A DNA stretch of 40,545 bases from Cystobacter ferrugineus (GTDB lineage: Bacteria > Myxococcota > Myxococcia > Myxococcales > Myxococcaceae). The position numbers were made by a program, and so were the translations under genes. Below are positions 27,085-34,077 of the stretch, piece after piece. The notes under the pieces are model-generated. The model was not told the origin of the DNA, did no database searches, and was given only the letters and a program-made list of their open reading frames with translations. Numbering within the stretch: position 1 is the first letter of the stretch; each line of letters starts with the position of its first letter. Location: contig NZ_MPIN01000019.1 in assembly GCF_001887355.1 (NCBI RefSeq), positions 10,167 to 50,711 of the forward strand. Direction: 5' to 3'.

Positions 27085-27933
27085 GTGAGCGACCATTCCA
27101 AGATCGAGTGGACGGATGCGACGTGGAACCCGGTAAGGGGCTGCACGAAGATCAGTCCAGGCTGCAAACACTGTTACGCGGAGACGTTCGCCGAGCGATT
27201 CCGAGGAGTGCCCGGGCACCCCTATGAGCAGGGCTTCGACTTGCGGTTGGTGCCCGAAAAACTGGCGGAGCCCCTTCGCTGGAGGTCGCCGAAGTGCATC
27301 TTCGTCAATTCGATGAGCGACCTCTTCCACACGGACATTCCTGTTGACTACATCGTCGCGGTGGCGCGAGTGATGGCGCTGGCGAACTGGCACACCTACC
27401 AGGTACTGACGAAGCGCTCCGAACGGATGAGGGAACTGCTGCGTGGCGAATTGGCGTTCGCCGCCCAGTTGCCACATATCTGGTGGGGCGTCAGCGTAGA
27501 GGATCGCCGCTACGGAGTACCCCGCATTGAGCACCTGCGTGAAGCACCCGCTCGGGTCCGGTTCCTCTCGGTAGAGCCTCTGCTCGATGATCTGGGCCTG
27601 CTGGATCTGTCCGGCATCCACTGGGTCATCGTGGGTGGCGAAAGCGGCGCAGGAGCGAGACCCCTGCACAGGGAGTGGGTCGCATCTCTCCGGGATCAAT
27701 GCGCTGAGGCCGGAGTGGCGTTCTTTTTCAAGCAATGGGGTGGTGTGCGCAAGAGCAAGACGGGCCGTCTACTCGATGGACTGACACATGATGAGCTTCC
27801 TCATCGAGTCGTCATGCCGAGCCCTCTCGAAGCACAGCGGCAACAAGCACTGGCGCAAGCAGAAGCTCTCTCACAAGCGTGGCAGGCGCGGCTCCAAAAC
27901 CTCCAAGAGGATGCTCGGACCGCGCAGGCATGA
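27085..27933 (+). CDS. Three-Cys-motif protein, phage Gp37/Gp68 (DUF5131) family
   Basis: Protein of 282 aa beginning with GTG; AGGTGAGG sits just upstream. The family signature is clear: IEWTDATWNPVRGC followed by C27 and C30 in SPGCKHCYAE, giving C20-X6-C27-X2-C30, a radical-SAM-like iron-sulfur motif with unusual spacing. Further family blocks: IFVNSMSDLFH, YQVLTKRSERM, WWGVSVED, RFLSVEPLL, WVIVGGESGAGARP and FFFKQWGG. Found in phages, plasmids and bacterial islands. Chemistry and substrate are unknown. The partner tcmP starts 40 bp downstream. The gene is visibly less GC-rich than its neighbours, which suggests transfer. The C-terminal tail (about 250-282) is Gln/Ala-rich and likely helical. 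Confidence 0.92.
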   Translation: MSDHSKIEWTDATWNPVRGCTKISPGCKHCYAETFAERFRGVPGHPYEQGFDLRLVPEKLAEPLRWRSPKCIFVNSMSDLFHTDIPVDYIVAVARVMALANWHTYQVLTKRSERMRELLRGELAFAAQLPHIWWGVSVEDRRYGVPRIEHLREAPARVRFLSVEPLLDDLGLLDLSGIHWVIVGGESGAGARPLHREWVASLRDQCAEAGVAFFFKQWGGVRKSKTGRLLDGLTHDELPHRVVMPSPLEAQRQQALAQAEALSQAWQARLQNLQEDARTAQA

Positions 27934-27973
27934 CGCGGCATGTGATGGCTGAATAGAGTCGAGGGAGGGGGGG

Positions 27974-29305
27974 ATGATGATTCCCAGAGAGTACAAAGGG
28001 CGTGAGCAGACCTATCTGAAGCACAGGGTTCTTTCGGAATATCTGGCTTCATGGGCCCAGAAAATAGCATCAACAGTCCGACAAGGGCAGTCTGTCAAGC
28101 TCTGGTACGTCGACTGCTTCGCGGGTCCCTGGCAGGCCAGGGATGAAGCACTTGATGACACTTCCGTCGCCATCGGGCTCAATGTCTTGGAGCAGACGGC
28201 TGAAACCTGGAGGAAAAAGGGCTTCCGCATCGAACTCGCGGCCATCTTCGTCGAAAAAGACAAGAAATCGTTCAGTCATCTGGTCGAGTTCCTTGACGGG
28301 AGAGAAGGAAAGCACGTTGAAGTCACAGCGCTTCATGGTGAATTTGGAAGCTTCGTCGACGAAATCAATCGCCTCATTCAGGGCGATCCCGCCTTCTTGT
28401 TCGTGGATCCAACAGGATGGAAGGGAGTGGGAATGAGGAATATCGCGCCGCTCGCCAGCATGCGAAGGCGTGACGTTCTCATCAATGTCATGTTCAACCA
28501 CCTCAACCGGTTCAAGGATGACAGGCGGTCCTTCCTGCGAGACCAGATGAGAGACTTCTTTGGATTGAGCGACAGCGACATTCCACCCGCGCTACCAGAA
28601 GATGAACTTTTCGCCCTCTATCGTCAGCAACTCCAGCAGAAGGGGGGCGTTCGGTTCGCGGCGGACTTGATCATTCCTCACGCCGAGCACGAACGAACCT
28701 GGTTTCGGCTGGTCATTGGCGGGCATCATCCGGCAGTCGTGGAGCTATTTCGAGACGTAGAGAAGCGGATCTGTGGTGCGGAAGCTGGAGAAGTACGCGA
28801 TGAAGCGCGAGGCCGTGGCCAGTTCAAATTGGAACTGGGTTTGAACCACGTCGACTCGACGTATGCACGGCGCCATGATGCGGATCTCCAAGCCGCGCCT
28901 GATGACTTGCTGAAGTTGCTGGAACGAAGCCCACCTCAATCCTTCAGGGAGTTGTGGCCACGAATTCTGGCTACGCGACACATCACCAAGGCCGATTTGA
29001 GCAAGGAGGTGTGGAAACTCCATGCCCAATCCAAGTTGGTGCTCCACAACCTCGAGAAGGGACAGCGAACCGCCAGGGATGAAAATATACTCAGTCTGCC
29101 GGCAGAGCGCCTCTCCCAAGGAGCAACACCTCTGGCCCTGTGCCGATGCGGACGGGGGACGACGGAACACTTGAGGACGAACAGCCGAGCGTGTCTGCCC
29201 TGGGTGGACACCCAGGCGAACGTGAAGCACATCCACCCGCTCGCCCGCCCCGACGGGATGCAGGAGTACGACCTGTCGAGGCAGCCAACATCCCAAGGGA
29301 GATGA
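27974..29305 (+). CDS. tcmP: Three-Cys-motif partner protein TcmP
   Basis: Protein of 443 aa. It matches the TcmP family, named for its constant pairing with Gp37/Gp68-type proteins. A methyltransferase-like fold is suggested by WYVDCFAGPW (about residue 45) and AIFVEKDKKSF, then FLFVDPTGWKGVGM (about 145) and INVMFNHLNRF. The usual GFAGPG reads CFAGPW here. After a central helical region, a winged-helix-like segment (ITKADLSKEVWKLHAQSKLVLH) follows. GAGGGAGGGGGG just before the ATG is a strong ribosome site. The last 60 residues are Arg/Thr/Pro-rich and unlike the rest, possibly a readthrough caused by a late frameshift. Low GC like its partner. Function unknown; a DNA- or RNA-directed role in defence or mobile elements is inference. 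Confidence 0.9.
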   Translation: MMIPREYKGREQTYLKHRVLSEYLASWAQKIASTVRQGQSVKLWYVDCFAGPWQARDEALDDTSVAIGLNVLEQTAETWRKKGFRIELAAIFVEKDKKSFSHLVEFLDGREGKHVEVTALHGEFGSFVDEINRLIQGDPAFLFVDPTGWKGVGMRNIAPLASMRRRDVLINVMFNHLNRFKDDRRSFLRDQMRDFFGLSDSDIPPALPEDELFALYRQQLQQKGGVRFAADLIIPHAEHERTWFRLVIGGHHPAVVELFRDVEKRICGAEAGEVRDEARGRGQFKLELGLNHVDSTYARRHDADLQAAPDDLLKLLERSPPQSFRELWPRILATRHITKADLSKEVWKLHAQSKLVLHNLEKGQRTARDENILSLPAERLSQGATPLALCRCGRGTTEHLRTNSRACLPWVDTQANVKHIHPLARPDGMQEYDLSRQPTSQGR

Positions 29306-29326
29306 CCCGGAGCGCGCCTGGAGGTC

Positions 29327-29352
29327 GGCCCGCCCAGGAACCAGGGTGGGCC
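29327..29352. terminator. Terminator-like hairpin after tcmP
   Basis: GGCCCGCCC (29327-29335) pairs with GGGTGGGCC (29344-29352), nine pairs including one G-U, with an eight-base loop, 22 bases past the tcmP stop. No T tract. It marks the right edge of the low-GC stretch. Confidence 0.45.
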
Positions 29353-29438
29353 TCCCGTCGCACCGCCCCCGCTGTACCGCGGACAGAGGCGTGGTCAAGG
29401 TCGAAGGGGAGAACCCTTTCAACCCGAGGGAGGCGCAT

Positions 29439-29963
29439 ATGGCGGACACCAATCAGAGCGGGATGGACATCAACCCGGAGTCGCAGAGCACGGAGGAGCC
29501 GGGTGAGACGCGACGCGCCTCGGGAGTCGACCTACAAGCCCGGCGCGAGCAGCGCCGGGAAACCAGGCGCAACCAGACCTACAAGGCCTTCCTGCGCAAC
29601 CTCATGGTCATCGGGTCGATGAACGAGGAAGACGCGGAGCGCGCCGCGATCTCGGTGCTCTGCGTGCTGGAGCAGCGGCTCTTCGGCGAGGAGGCGGCCC
29701 ACCTGGAAGCCCAGCTCCCCGGCAAGCTTCAGGAGCTGCTGATCCGCTGCGAGCGGCACATGGGCAAGCCCGCCACCAAGTTCGGCAAGGACGGCTTCAT
29801 CCAGATGGTGGCGCAGGACCTGGACGTGGAACCCCTGGAGGCCGAGCGGAAGATCCGCGCCGTCTTCTCCGCGGTGAGGGATCAGGTCTCCGAGGGAGAG
29901 ATCGACGACGTCATCGGCCAGCTCCCCTCCGACCTGCGCGAGCTGTGGCACCTCACCATGTGA
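29439..29963 (+). CDS. DUF2267 domain protein
   Basis: Protein of 174 aa. The start is fixed by GGGAGG about six bases before ATG 29439. An acidic, disordered N-terminus (residues 1-45) leads into a DUF2267-type helical domain: AERAAISVLCVLEQRLFGEEAAHLEAQLPG, a second repeat-like half and a final VIGQLPSDLRELW. DUF2267 proteins have two such halves and are of unknown function; stress association is suspected for some. High GC is restored here, so it probably belongs to the host backbone. Convergent with the phosphatase gene, 31-bp gap. Confidence 0.83.
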   Translation: MADTNQSGMDINPESQSTEEPGETRRASGVDLQARREQRRETRRNQTYKAFLRNLMVIGSMNEEDAERAAISVLCVLEQRLFGEEAAHLEAQLPGKLQELLIRCERHMGKPATKFGKDGFIQMVAQDLDVEPLEAERKIRAVFSAVRDQVSEGEIDDVIGQLPSDLRELWHLTM

Positions 29964-29994
29964 CGTGCGCCGAGACCCGCCCTCCTCCGCGCCG

Positions 29995-30516
29995 TCAATC
30001 GCGCCCTTCCGAGGTGCGGCCGCGTGGGGGTTCGTTGGGCTTGAAGAGGGAGCGCCCCGGGGTCGCCATCCACGCCAGCGAGAAGTGCTTGCCCTGGGGG
30101 TGGAGCGCCAGCACGGCCCCCTTGCGCAGCTTGCCGGGCAGCTCCTCCTGCTCCAGGGCGCGCGCCCCCGCGACGGCGAGCGAGGGGTTGTGCCCCACGA
30201 GCATCCAGCCCGGGCCCAGCTCGCGCGCCATGTGGAGGATGCGCTTGGGCGCCTGGGGACGGGGCCGCAGCTCGGGGAGGACCTCCACGTGCGCGAGCCC
30301 GAAGGCCTCGGCGAGGATCTCCGCGGTCTGGATGGCGCGCACCAGGGGGCTCGTGGCGATCCCCACCATGGGCGTGAGGCGTGCGAGCTTGCGCGCGTGG
30401 GCACGGAAGGTGGCCCTGCCCTCGAGCGTCAGGGGACGGCTCTCGTCGCCCAGGCGGTGGTCACCCTCGGCCTCGGCGTGGCGGACGAACATCACGGGCA
30501 TCTGGTGGGAAGACAT
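29995..30516 (-). CDS. sixA: SixA-like phosphohistidine phosphatase
   Basis: Protein of 173 aa of the histidine phosphatase (phosphoglycerate mutase-like) superfamily. The catalytic MFVRHAEAEGD motif near the N-terminus, the second-Arg region ATSPLVRAIQTAEILAEAF and the second catalytic His in WMLVGHNPSLA are all present. SixA removes phosphate from histidine of Hpt domains or PtsH-like proteins; size and motifs fit, but the substrate is unproven. I chose ATG 30516; ATG 30501 is possible and 30555 unlikely. Divergent from miaE. Confidence 0.85.
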   Translation of the reverse strand: MSSHQMPVMFVRHAEAEGDHRLGDESRPLTLEGRATFRAHARKLARLTPMVGIATSPLVRAIQTAEILAEAFGLAHVEVLPELRPRPQAPKRILHMARELGPGWMLVGHNPSLAVAGARALEQEELPGKLRKGAVLALHPQGKHFSLAWMATPGRSLFKPNEPPRGRTSEGRD

Positions 30517-30644
30517 GGCGGGAGTGTCCCTAAAGCCCCGAAGGCCCAGGGACAAGCAACGTTCCCGCGTCGGGACCCCCGGGGTGGCGCGACACGATCG
30601 TGACGGTGGAACCCCGCGTCCGGCGGGCGGTAGAGTCCGCGCCC

Positions 30645-31268
30645 ATGTCCCGTCTCACGCCTGACCGCCGTCCCCTCTCGGGTGAGGGTCCCGTCATCCT
30701 CCGGGTGCCCAGTGATCCGCGCTGGCTGCCCCTCGCGCTCGAGCGCTTCGACGAGGTGCTGGTGGACCACGCCCACTGCGAGAAGAAGGCCGCGGCCAAC
30801 GCGCTCTCGATGATCCAGGTGTACCCGGATCTGCCGGGCCTGCCCGCGCAGATGGCGCGGCTGGCGCGCGAGGAGAGCGCGCACCTGGCGCGGGTGCTGG
30901 AGCTGATGGCCGCCCGCGGCCTGACCTTGAACCGGGACGCGGGTGACCCCTACGCCCAGGGACTGCAGAAGGCCGTGCGCACCTCGCACGAGGGCCGCAA
31001 GGTGGACCGGCTGCTCGTGGCCGCCGTCATCGAGGCCCGCTCCTGCGAGCGCCTGTCGCTGCTCGCCGAGGGACTCGAGGAGGAATCGCTGCGCCGCTTC
31101 TACGCGGAGCTCGCCCAGTCCGAGGATGGCCACCAGTCGCTCTTCTACCGGCTGGCCGTCACGGCGGCGGGAGGCGACGAGACCGCGGTGCGCACCCGCC
31201 TGGAGGAGCTGCTCGTCCTCGAGGCCGAGGTGCTCCAGCGCATCGGCGTGCGCGCCGCCATCCACTGA
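30645..31268 (+). CDS. miaE: tRNA-(ms2io6A37) hydroxylase MiaE
   Basis: Protein of 207 aa. It is a di-iron monooxygenase that hydroxylates the isopentenyl group of ms2i6A at tRNA position 37. The iron ligands fall in the usual helices: DHAHCEKKAAANAL, REESAHLARVL, VIEARSCERLSLL and SEDGHQSLF. The length is normal. ATG 30645 begins the family-like sequence. TAGAGT at 30631-30636 ends eight bases before it with no Shine-Dalgarno, so the message may be leaderless. A weak hairpin (GGCCG/CGGCC) lies shortly after the stop. Confidence 0.95.
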   Translation: MSRLTPDRRPLSGEGPVILRVPSDPRWLPLALERFDEVLVDHAHCEKKAAANALSMIQVYPDLPGLPAQMARLAREESAHLARVLELMAARGLTLNRDAGDPYAQGLQKAVRTSHEGRKVDRLLVAAVIEARSCERLSLLAEGLEEESLRRFYAELAQSEDGHQSLFYRLAVTAAGGDETAVRTRLEELLVLEAEVLQRIGVRAAIH

Positions 31269-31340
31269 GCGGGCAGGACGCCCTCCGAGGCGGCCGGCCC
31301 GGCCAATCCCAGACACGGCCCCTCGGCAAAATGAGACAAC

Positions 31341-31388
31341 GGTGGATGCCTTCATCCAGCGAACCCGGGCGCCGAGCCCCTCATCAAC
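31341..31388 (+). pseudogene. Scar of a GH44 gene
   Basis: Bases 31341-31370 are identical to 34422-34451 inside the GH44 gene (codons for VDAFIQRTRA). Then a seven-base deletion, at a short CGGGC repeat, shifts the frame and a further 18 or so bases match well. No other GH44 sequence remains. This is a deletion scar of a second GH44 copy lying just beyond the 3' end of RCC1 gene A. Confidence 0.75.
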
Positions 31389-31393
31389 GACAA

Positions 31394-33631
31394 CTACCGG
31401 GAGTAGCCCGCGGACACGGACACCCCTCCGCTCGGCCACAGAAGCTGAATCGGAGCCAGGTGGTTGCTATCAGTGCCATCCCCCAACTGGCCGTAGTAGT
31501 TGTCGCCCCAGGCCCACATGGTACCGTCGGAGCGCACTGCCAGCGAATGGTTGCGGCCTCCCCACACGGCCCTCCATCCGCTCAACCCTTGCAGTTGCAC
31601 TGGCACCAGGCGTTTGCTCGTGGTGCCATCCCCCAACTGGCCGTAGGAGTTGTCGCCCCAGGCCCACACGGTACCGTCCGAGCGCACCGCCAGCGAATGG
31701 GATTTGCCCGCCTCCACGGCCACCACCCCGCTCAACCCCTGCACCCGCACCGGAGTCAATTGGTTGATGAGCGTGCCATCGCTACCCCAGGCCCATACGG
31801 TGCCGTCGGAGCGTATCGCCAGCACATGGAAGTCGCCCGCCGCCACGGACACCACTCCGCTCAGCCCCTGTACCTGCCCCGGCACCGGGCGGTCGATCTT
31901 GGTTCCATCCCCCAGTCTGCCAGAGTAGTTGGCGCCCCAGGCCCATACGGTGCCGTCAGAACGTAAGCCCAGTGAATAGCAGTAGCCCGCCGCCACAGTC
32001 ACCACCCCGCTCAACCCTTGCAGTTGCACCGGCACCAGGCGGTCGGTCGTGGTGCCATCCCCCAGTTGGCCATTGTAGTTGTCGCCCCAGGCCCACACGG
32101 TTCCGTCCGAGCGCACCGCCAGCGAATGGTAGTCGCCCGCCGCCACGGCCACCACTTCGTTCAGCCCCTGCACCTGCCTCGGCGCCGAGCGACTGGTCGT
32201 GGTGCCATCCCCTAGTTGACCGAAGGAGTTGTTACCCCAGCCCCAGACGGTGCCGTCGGAGCGCACCGCCAGCGAATGGTAGTCGCCCGCCGCCACGGAC
32301 ACCGCTCCGCTCAGCCCCTGCACCTGCCTTGGCTCCGAACTGGCGCCCCTGACGTCATCCCCCCGTTGACCGGCGGAGTTGTAGCCCCAGGCCCACACGG
32401 TGCCGTCGGAGTGCACCGCCAGCGAGTGCAAGGCGCCCGCCGCCGCGGCCACGACGCTGTTCATTCCATTCACTCCCTGCAACCACACCGACACCCGAAA
32501 CAATCGGTGGAGAGTCGTGCCATCCCCCAGTTGGCCATTGTAGTTGGCGCCCCAGGCCCACACGGTGCCATCGGAGCGCACCGCCAGCGAATGGGCGTAG
32601 CCCGCCGCCACGGCCACCCCTCCGCTCAGCCCCTGCACGTGCACCGGCACCGAAGTGTCCGTCTTGGTGCCGTCCCCCAGTTGGCCGTATCCGTTGTAGC
32701 CCAAGGCCCACACGGTGCCGTTCTTCTTCAGGGCCAGTGAGTGGCCGTAGCCCGCTGCCACGGACACCACGTCGCTCAGCCCCGGCACCTGAAGCGGGTC
32801 ATGGCCCCCCGTGTCATTCCCCAGCTGGCCGTAGGAGTTGTCGCCCCAAGCCCAGAGGGTGCCATCGGAGCGCACCGCCAGCCAGTGCCAGGGGCCCGCG
32901 GCGATGGCCACCACCCCGCTCAACCCCTGCACCTGCACCAGATTGTCGCCGTGGTTCCAGACCCACACGGTACCGTCGGAGCGCAAAGCCAGCGGAGAGT
33001 AGTAGCCCGCCGCCACGGCCACCACCCCGCTCAACCCCTGCACCTGCACTGGCACCGAATGGCCGGTCGTGGAGCCATCCCCCGGTTGGCCGATGGAGAT
33101 GTCGCCCCAGCACCAGACGGTGCCATCGTCGCGCAGCGCCACCGAGAATTCACCCCCCGCGGCTACGGCCAGCATCCCACTCAACCCCTGCACCTGCACC
33201 GGAACCAGGCGGTCGCTCAGGGTGCCATCCCCCAACTGACCGAGACGGTTTCTACCCCAGGCCCACACGGTGCCGTCGGAGCGTACCGCCAGCGAATGGT
33301 ATAACCCCCCAGCCAGGGACACCACGCCACTCAGCCCCTGCACCTGCACGGGTACCGAGCGGTTGCTCGTGGTGCCATCCCCGAGCTGGCCCGAGTCGTT
33401 GGCGCCTGTTGCCCAGACGGTGCCATCTGGGAGTCCCACCAGCGAATGAGACTCGCCCGCGGCCACGACCACTCCTCCGCCCAGCCCCGGCACCTGCACG
33501 GGTGTCGAGCGGCTGCTCGTGGCGCCATCCCCTGCCCTTCCTGAATCCTCGGGCTGACCACACCCCACCACCAGCACCGCGAGCCAGACTCCCAGCAGTC
33601 TGGTCATCCATCGTCCTGCATTGATTTGCAT
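31394..33631 (-). CDS. RCC1-repeat lipoprotein A, 14 blades
   Basis: Protein of 745 aa. The N-terminus (MQINAGRWMTRLLGVWLAVL, then VVGC) is a lipoprotein signal with the lipobox Cys at 24, so it should be anchored at the cell surface or periplasm. The rest is a tandem array of 14 RCC1 repeats of about 49 residues with consensus VVAVAAGxxHSLAVRSDGTV followed by WAWGxNxxGQLGDGT and VPVQVQGLSG; repeat 4 is shortened. Fourteen blades would fit two seven-bladed propellers. It ends ten residues into a further repeat. GGAG seven bases before the ATG. Surface binding is plausible but unproven. Paralogue of RCC1 protein B. Confidence 0.92.
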   Translation of the reverse strand: MQINAGRWMTRLLGVWLAVLVVGCGQPEDSGRAGDGATSSRSTPVQVPGLGGGVVVAAGESHSLVGLPDGTVWATGANDSGQLGDGTTSNRSVPVQVQGLSGVVSLAGGLYHSLAVRSDGTVWAWGRNRLGQLGDGTLSDRLVPVQVQGLSGMLAVAAGGEFSVALRDDGTVWCWGDISIGQPGDGSTTGHSVPVQVQGLSGVVAVAAGYYSPLALRSDGTVWVWNHGDNLVQVQGLSGVVAIAAGPWHWLAVRSDGTLWAWGDNSYGQLGNDTGGHDPLQVPGLSDVVSVAAGYGHSLALKKNGTVWALGYNGYGQLGDGTKTDTSVPVHVQGLSGGVAVAAGYAHSLAVRSDGTVWAWGANYNGQLGDGTTLHRLFRVSVWLQGVNGMNSVVAAAAGALHSLAVHSDGTVWAWGYNSAGQRGDDVRGASSEPRQVQGLSGAVSVAAGDYHSLAVRSDGTVWGWGNNSFGQLGDGTTTSRSAPRQVQGLNEVVAVAAGDYHSLAVRSDGTVWAWGDNYNGQLGDGTTTDRLVPVQLQGLSGVVTVAAGYCYSLGLRSDGTVWAWGANYSGRLGDGTKIDRPVPGQVQGLSGVVSVAAGDFHVLAIRSDGTVWAWGSDGTLINQLTPVRVQGLSGVVAVEAGKSHSLAVRSDGTVWAWGDNSYGQLGDGTTSKRLVPVQLQGLSGWRAVWGGRNHSLAVRSDGTMWAWGDNYYGQLGDGTDSNHLAPIQLLWPSGGVSVSAGYSR
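31427..33475 (-). repeat. Tandem RCC1 repeats in gene A (14 units)
   Basis: Fourteen imperfect units, mostly 147-153 bp, in coding phase; unit 4 is about 111 bp. Diversity is concentrated at the NxxG loop and at the DGT to PVQV loop, while HSLAVRSDGTVWAWG is nearly constant. Confidence 0.9.
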
Positions 33632-34077
33632 GGCTCAACTCCAGGCAAGAGAGAAGCGGGCATCCGAGGCCGTGCGTCTTCGAGGAGTCCGCATGGGGGT
33701 GCCCTCCTGACAGTACCCCATGCAACACTCCAGGTGAACACAGGGCAGCGGAACGACCCGTCTCGGGCAGCCCCCGCGAATTCACAGAGAAGACACAGGA
33801 CGAGTTGCCAGATCGCACCGTGGTGGGCGGACCTCGAACGTCAACCGCGCGGACAAGCACCTGCCCCTCCCCGAGGGGAGGGGTCAATGCCCTGAATCCA
33901 TCATGGCGGGCGTAACCTGCTCAATCCCAGACAGCCCATTCTCCCTCGAGACGACGTGAGCTTCTGGTGCGAGTATTTCCACCCAGGCCGGGTTGCTGTT
34001 GACCTCACGCGTGTTCAAGGTTCGCCCCGGTTTTCAGGCGCATGGGTGGGTCCACGCGAGCGGCGGGGGGCAAACGA
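33632..34077. other. Leader region A between divergent RCC1-A and GH44 genes
   Basis: This 446-bp non-coding stretch carries the RCC1-A ribosome site (GGAG, complement strand) and the GH44 ribosome site (GCGGGGGG). Bases 33632 to about 33799, about 33920-33960 and about 34060-34080 match leader B (38721-38960) closely; the two parts between are missing from B. No further gene is seen here. Confidence 0.8.
33864..33883. repeat. Perfect 9-bp inverted repeat in leader A
   Basis: CCCCTCCCC (33864-33872) and GGGGAGGGG (33875-33883) are separated by GA. The hairpin lies in the part of leader A that leader B lacks. It could end transcription from either side or act as a regulatory hairpin. Confidence 0.5.

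Noticed and set aside
31427-33475. Tandem repeats considered as a CRISPR array
   Set aside because: Units are about 150 bp, coding and degenerate, without constant direct repeats and unique spacers.
32741-33624. Plus-strand frames through the RCC1 genes that look repetitive
   Set aside because: The periodicity is inherited from the RCC1 repeats on the minus strand.
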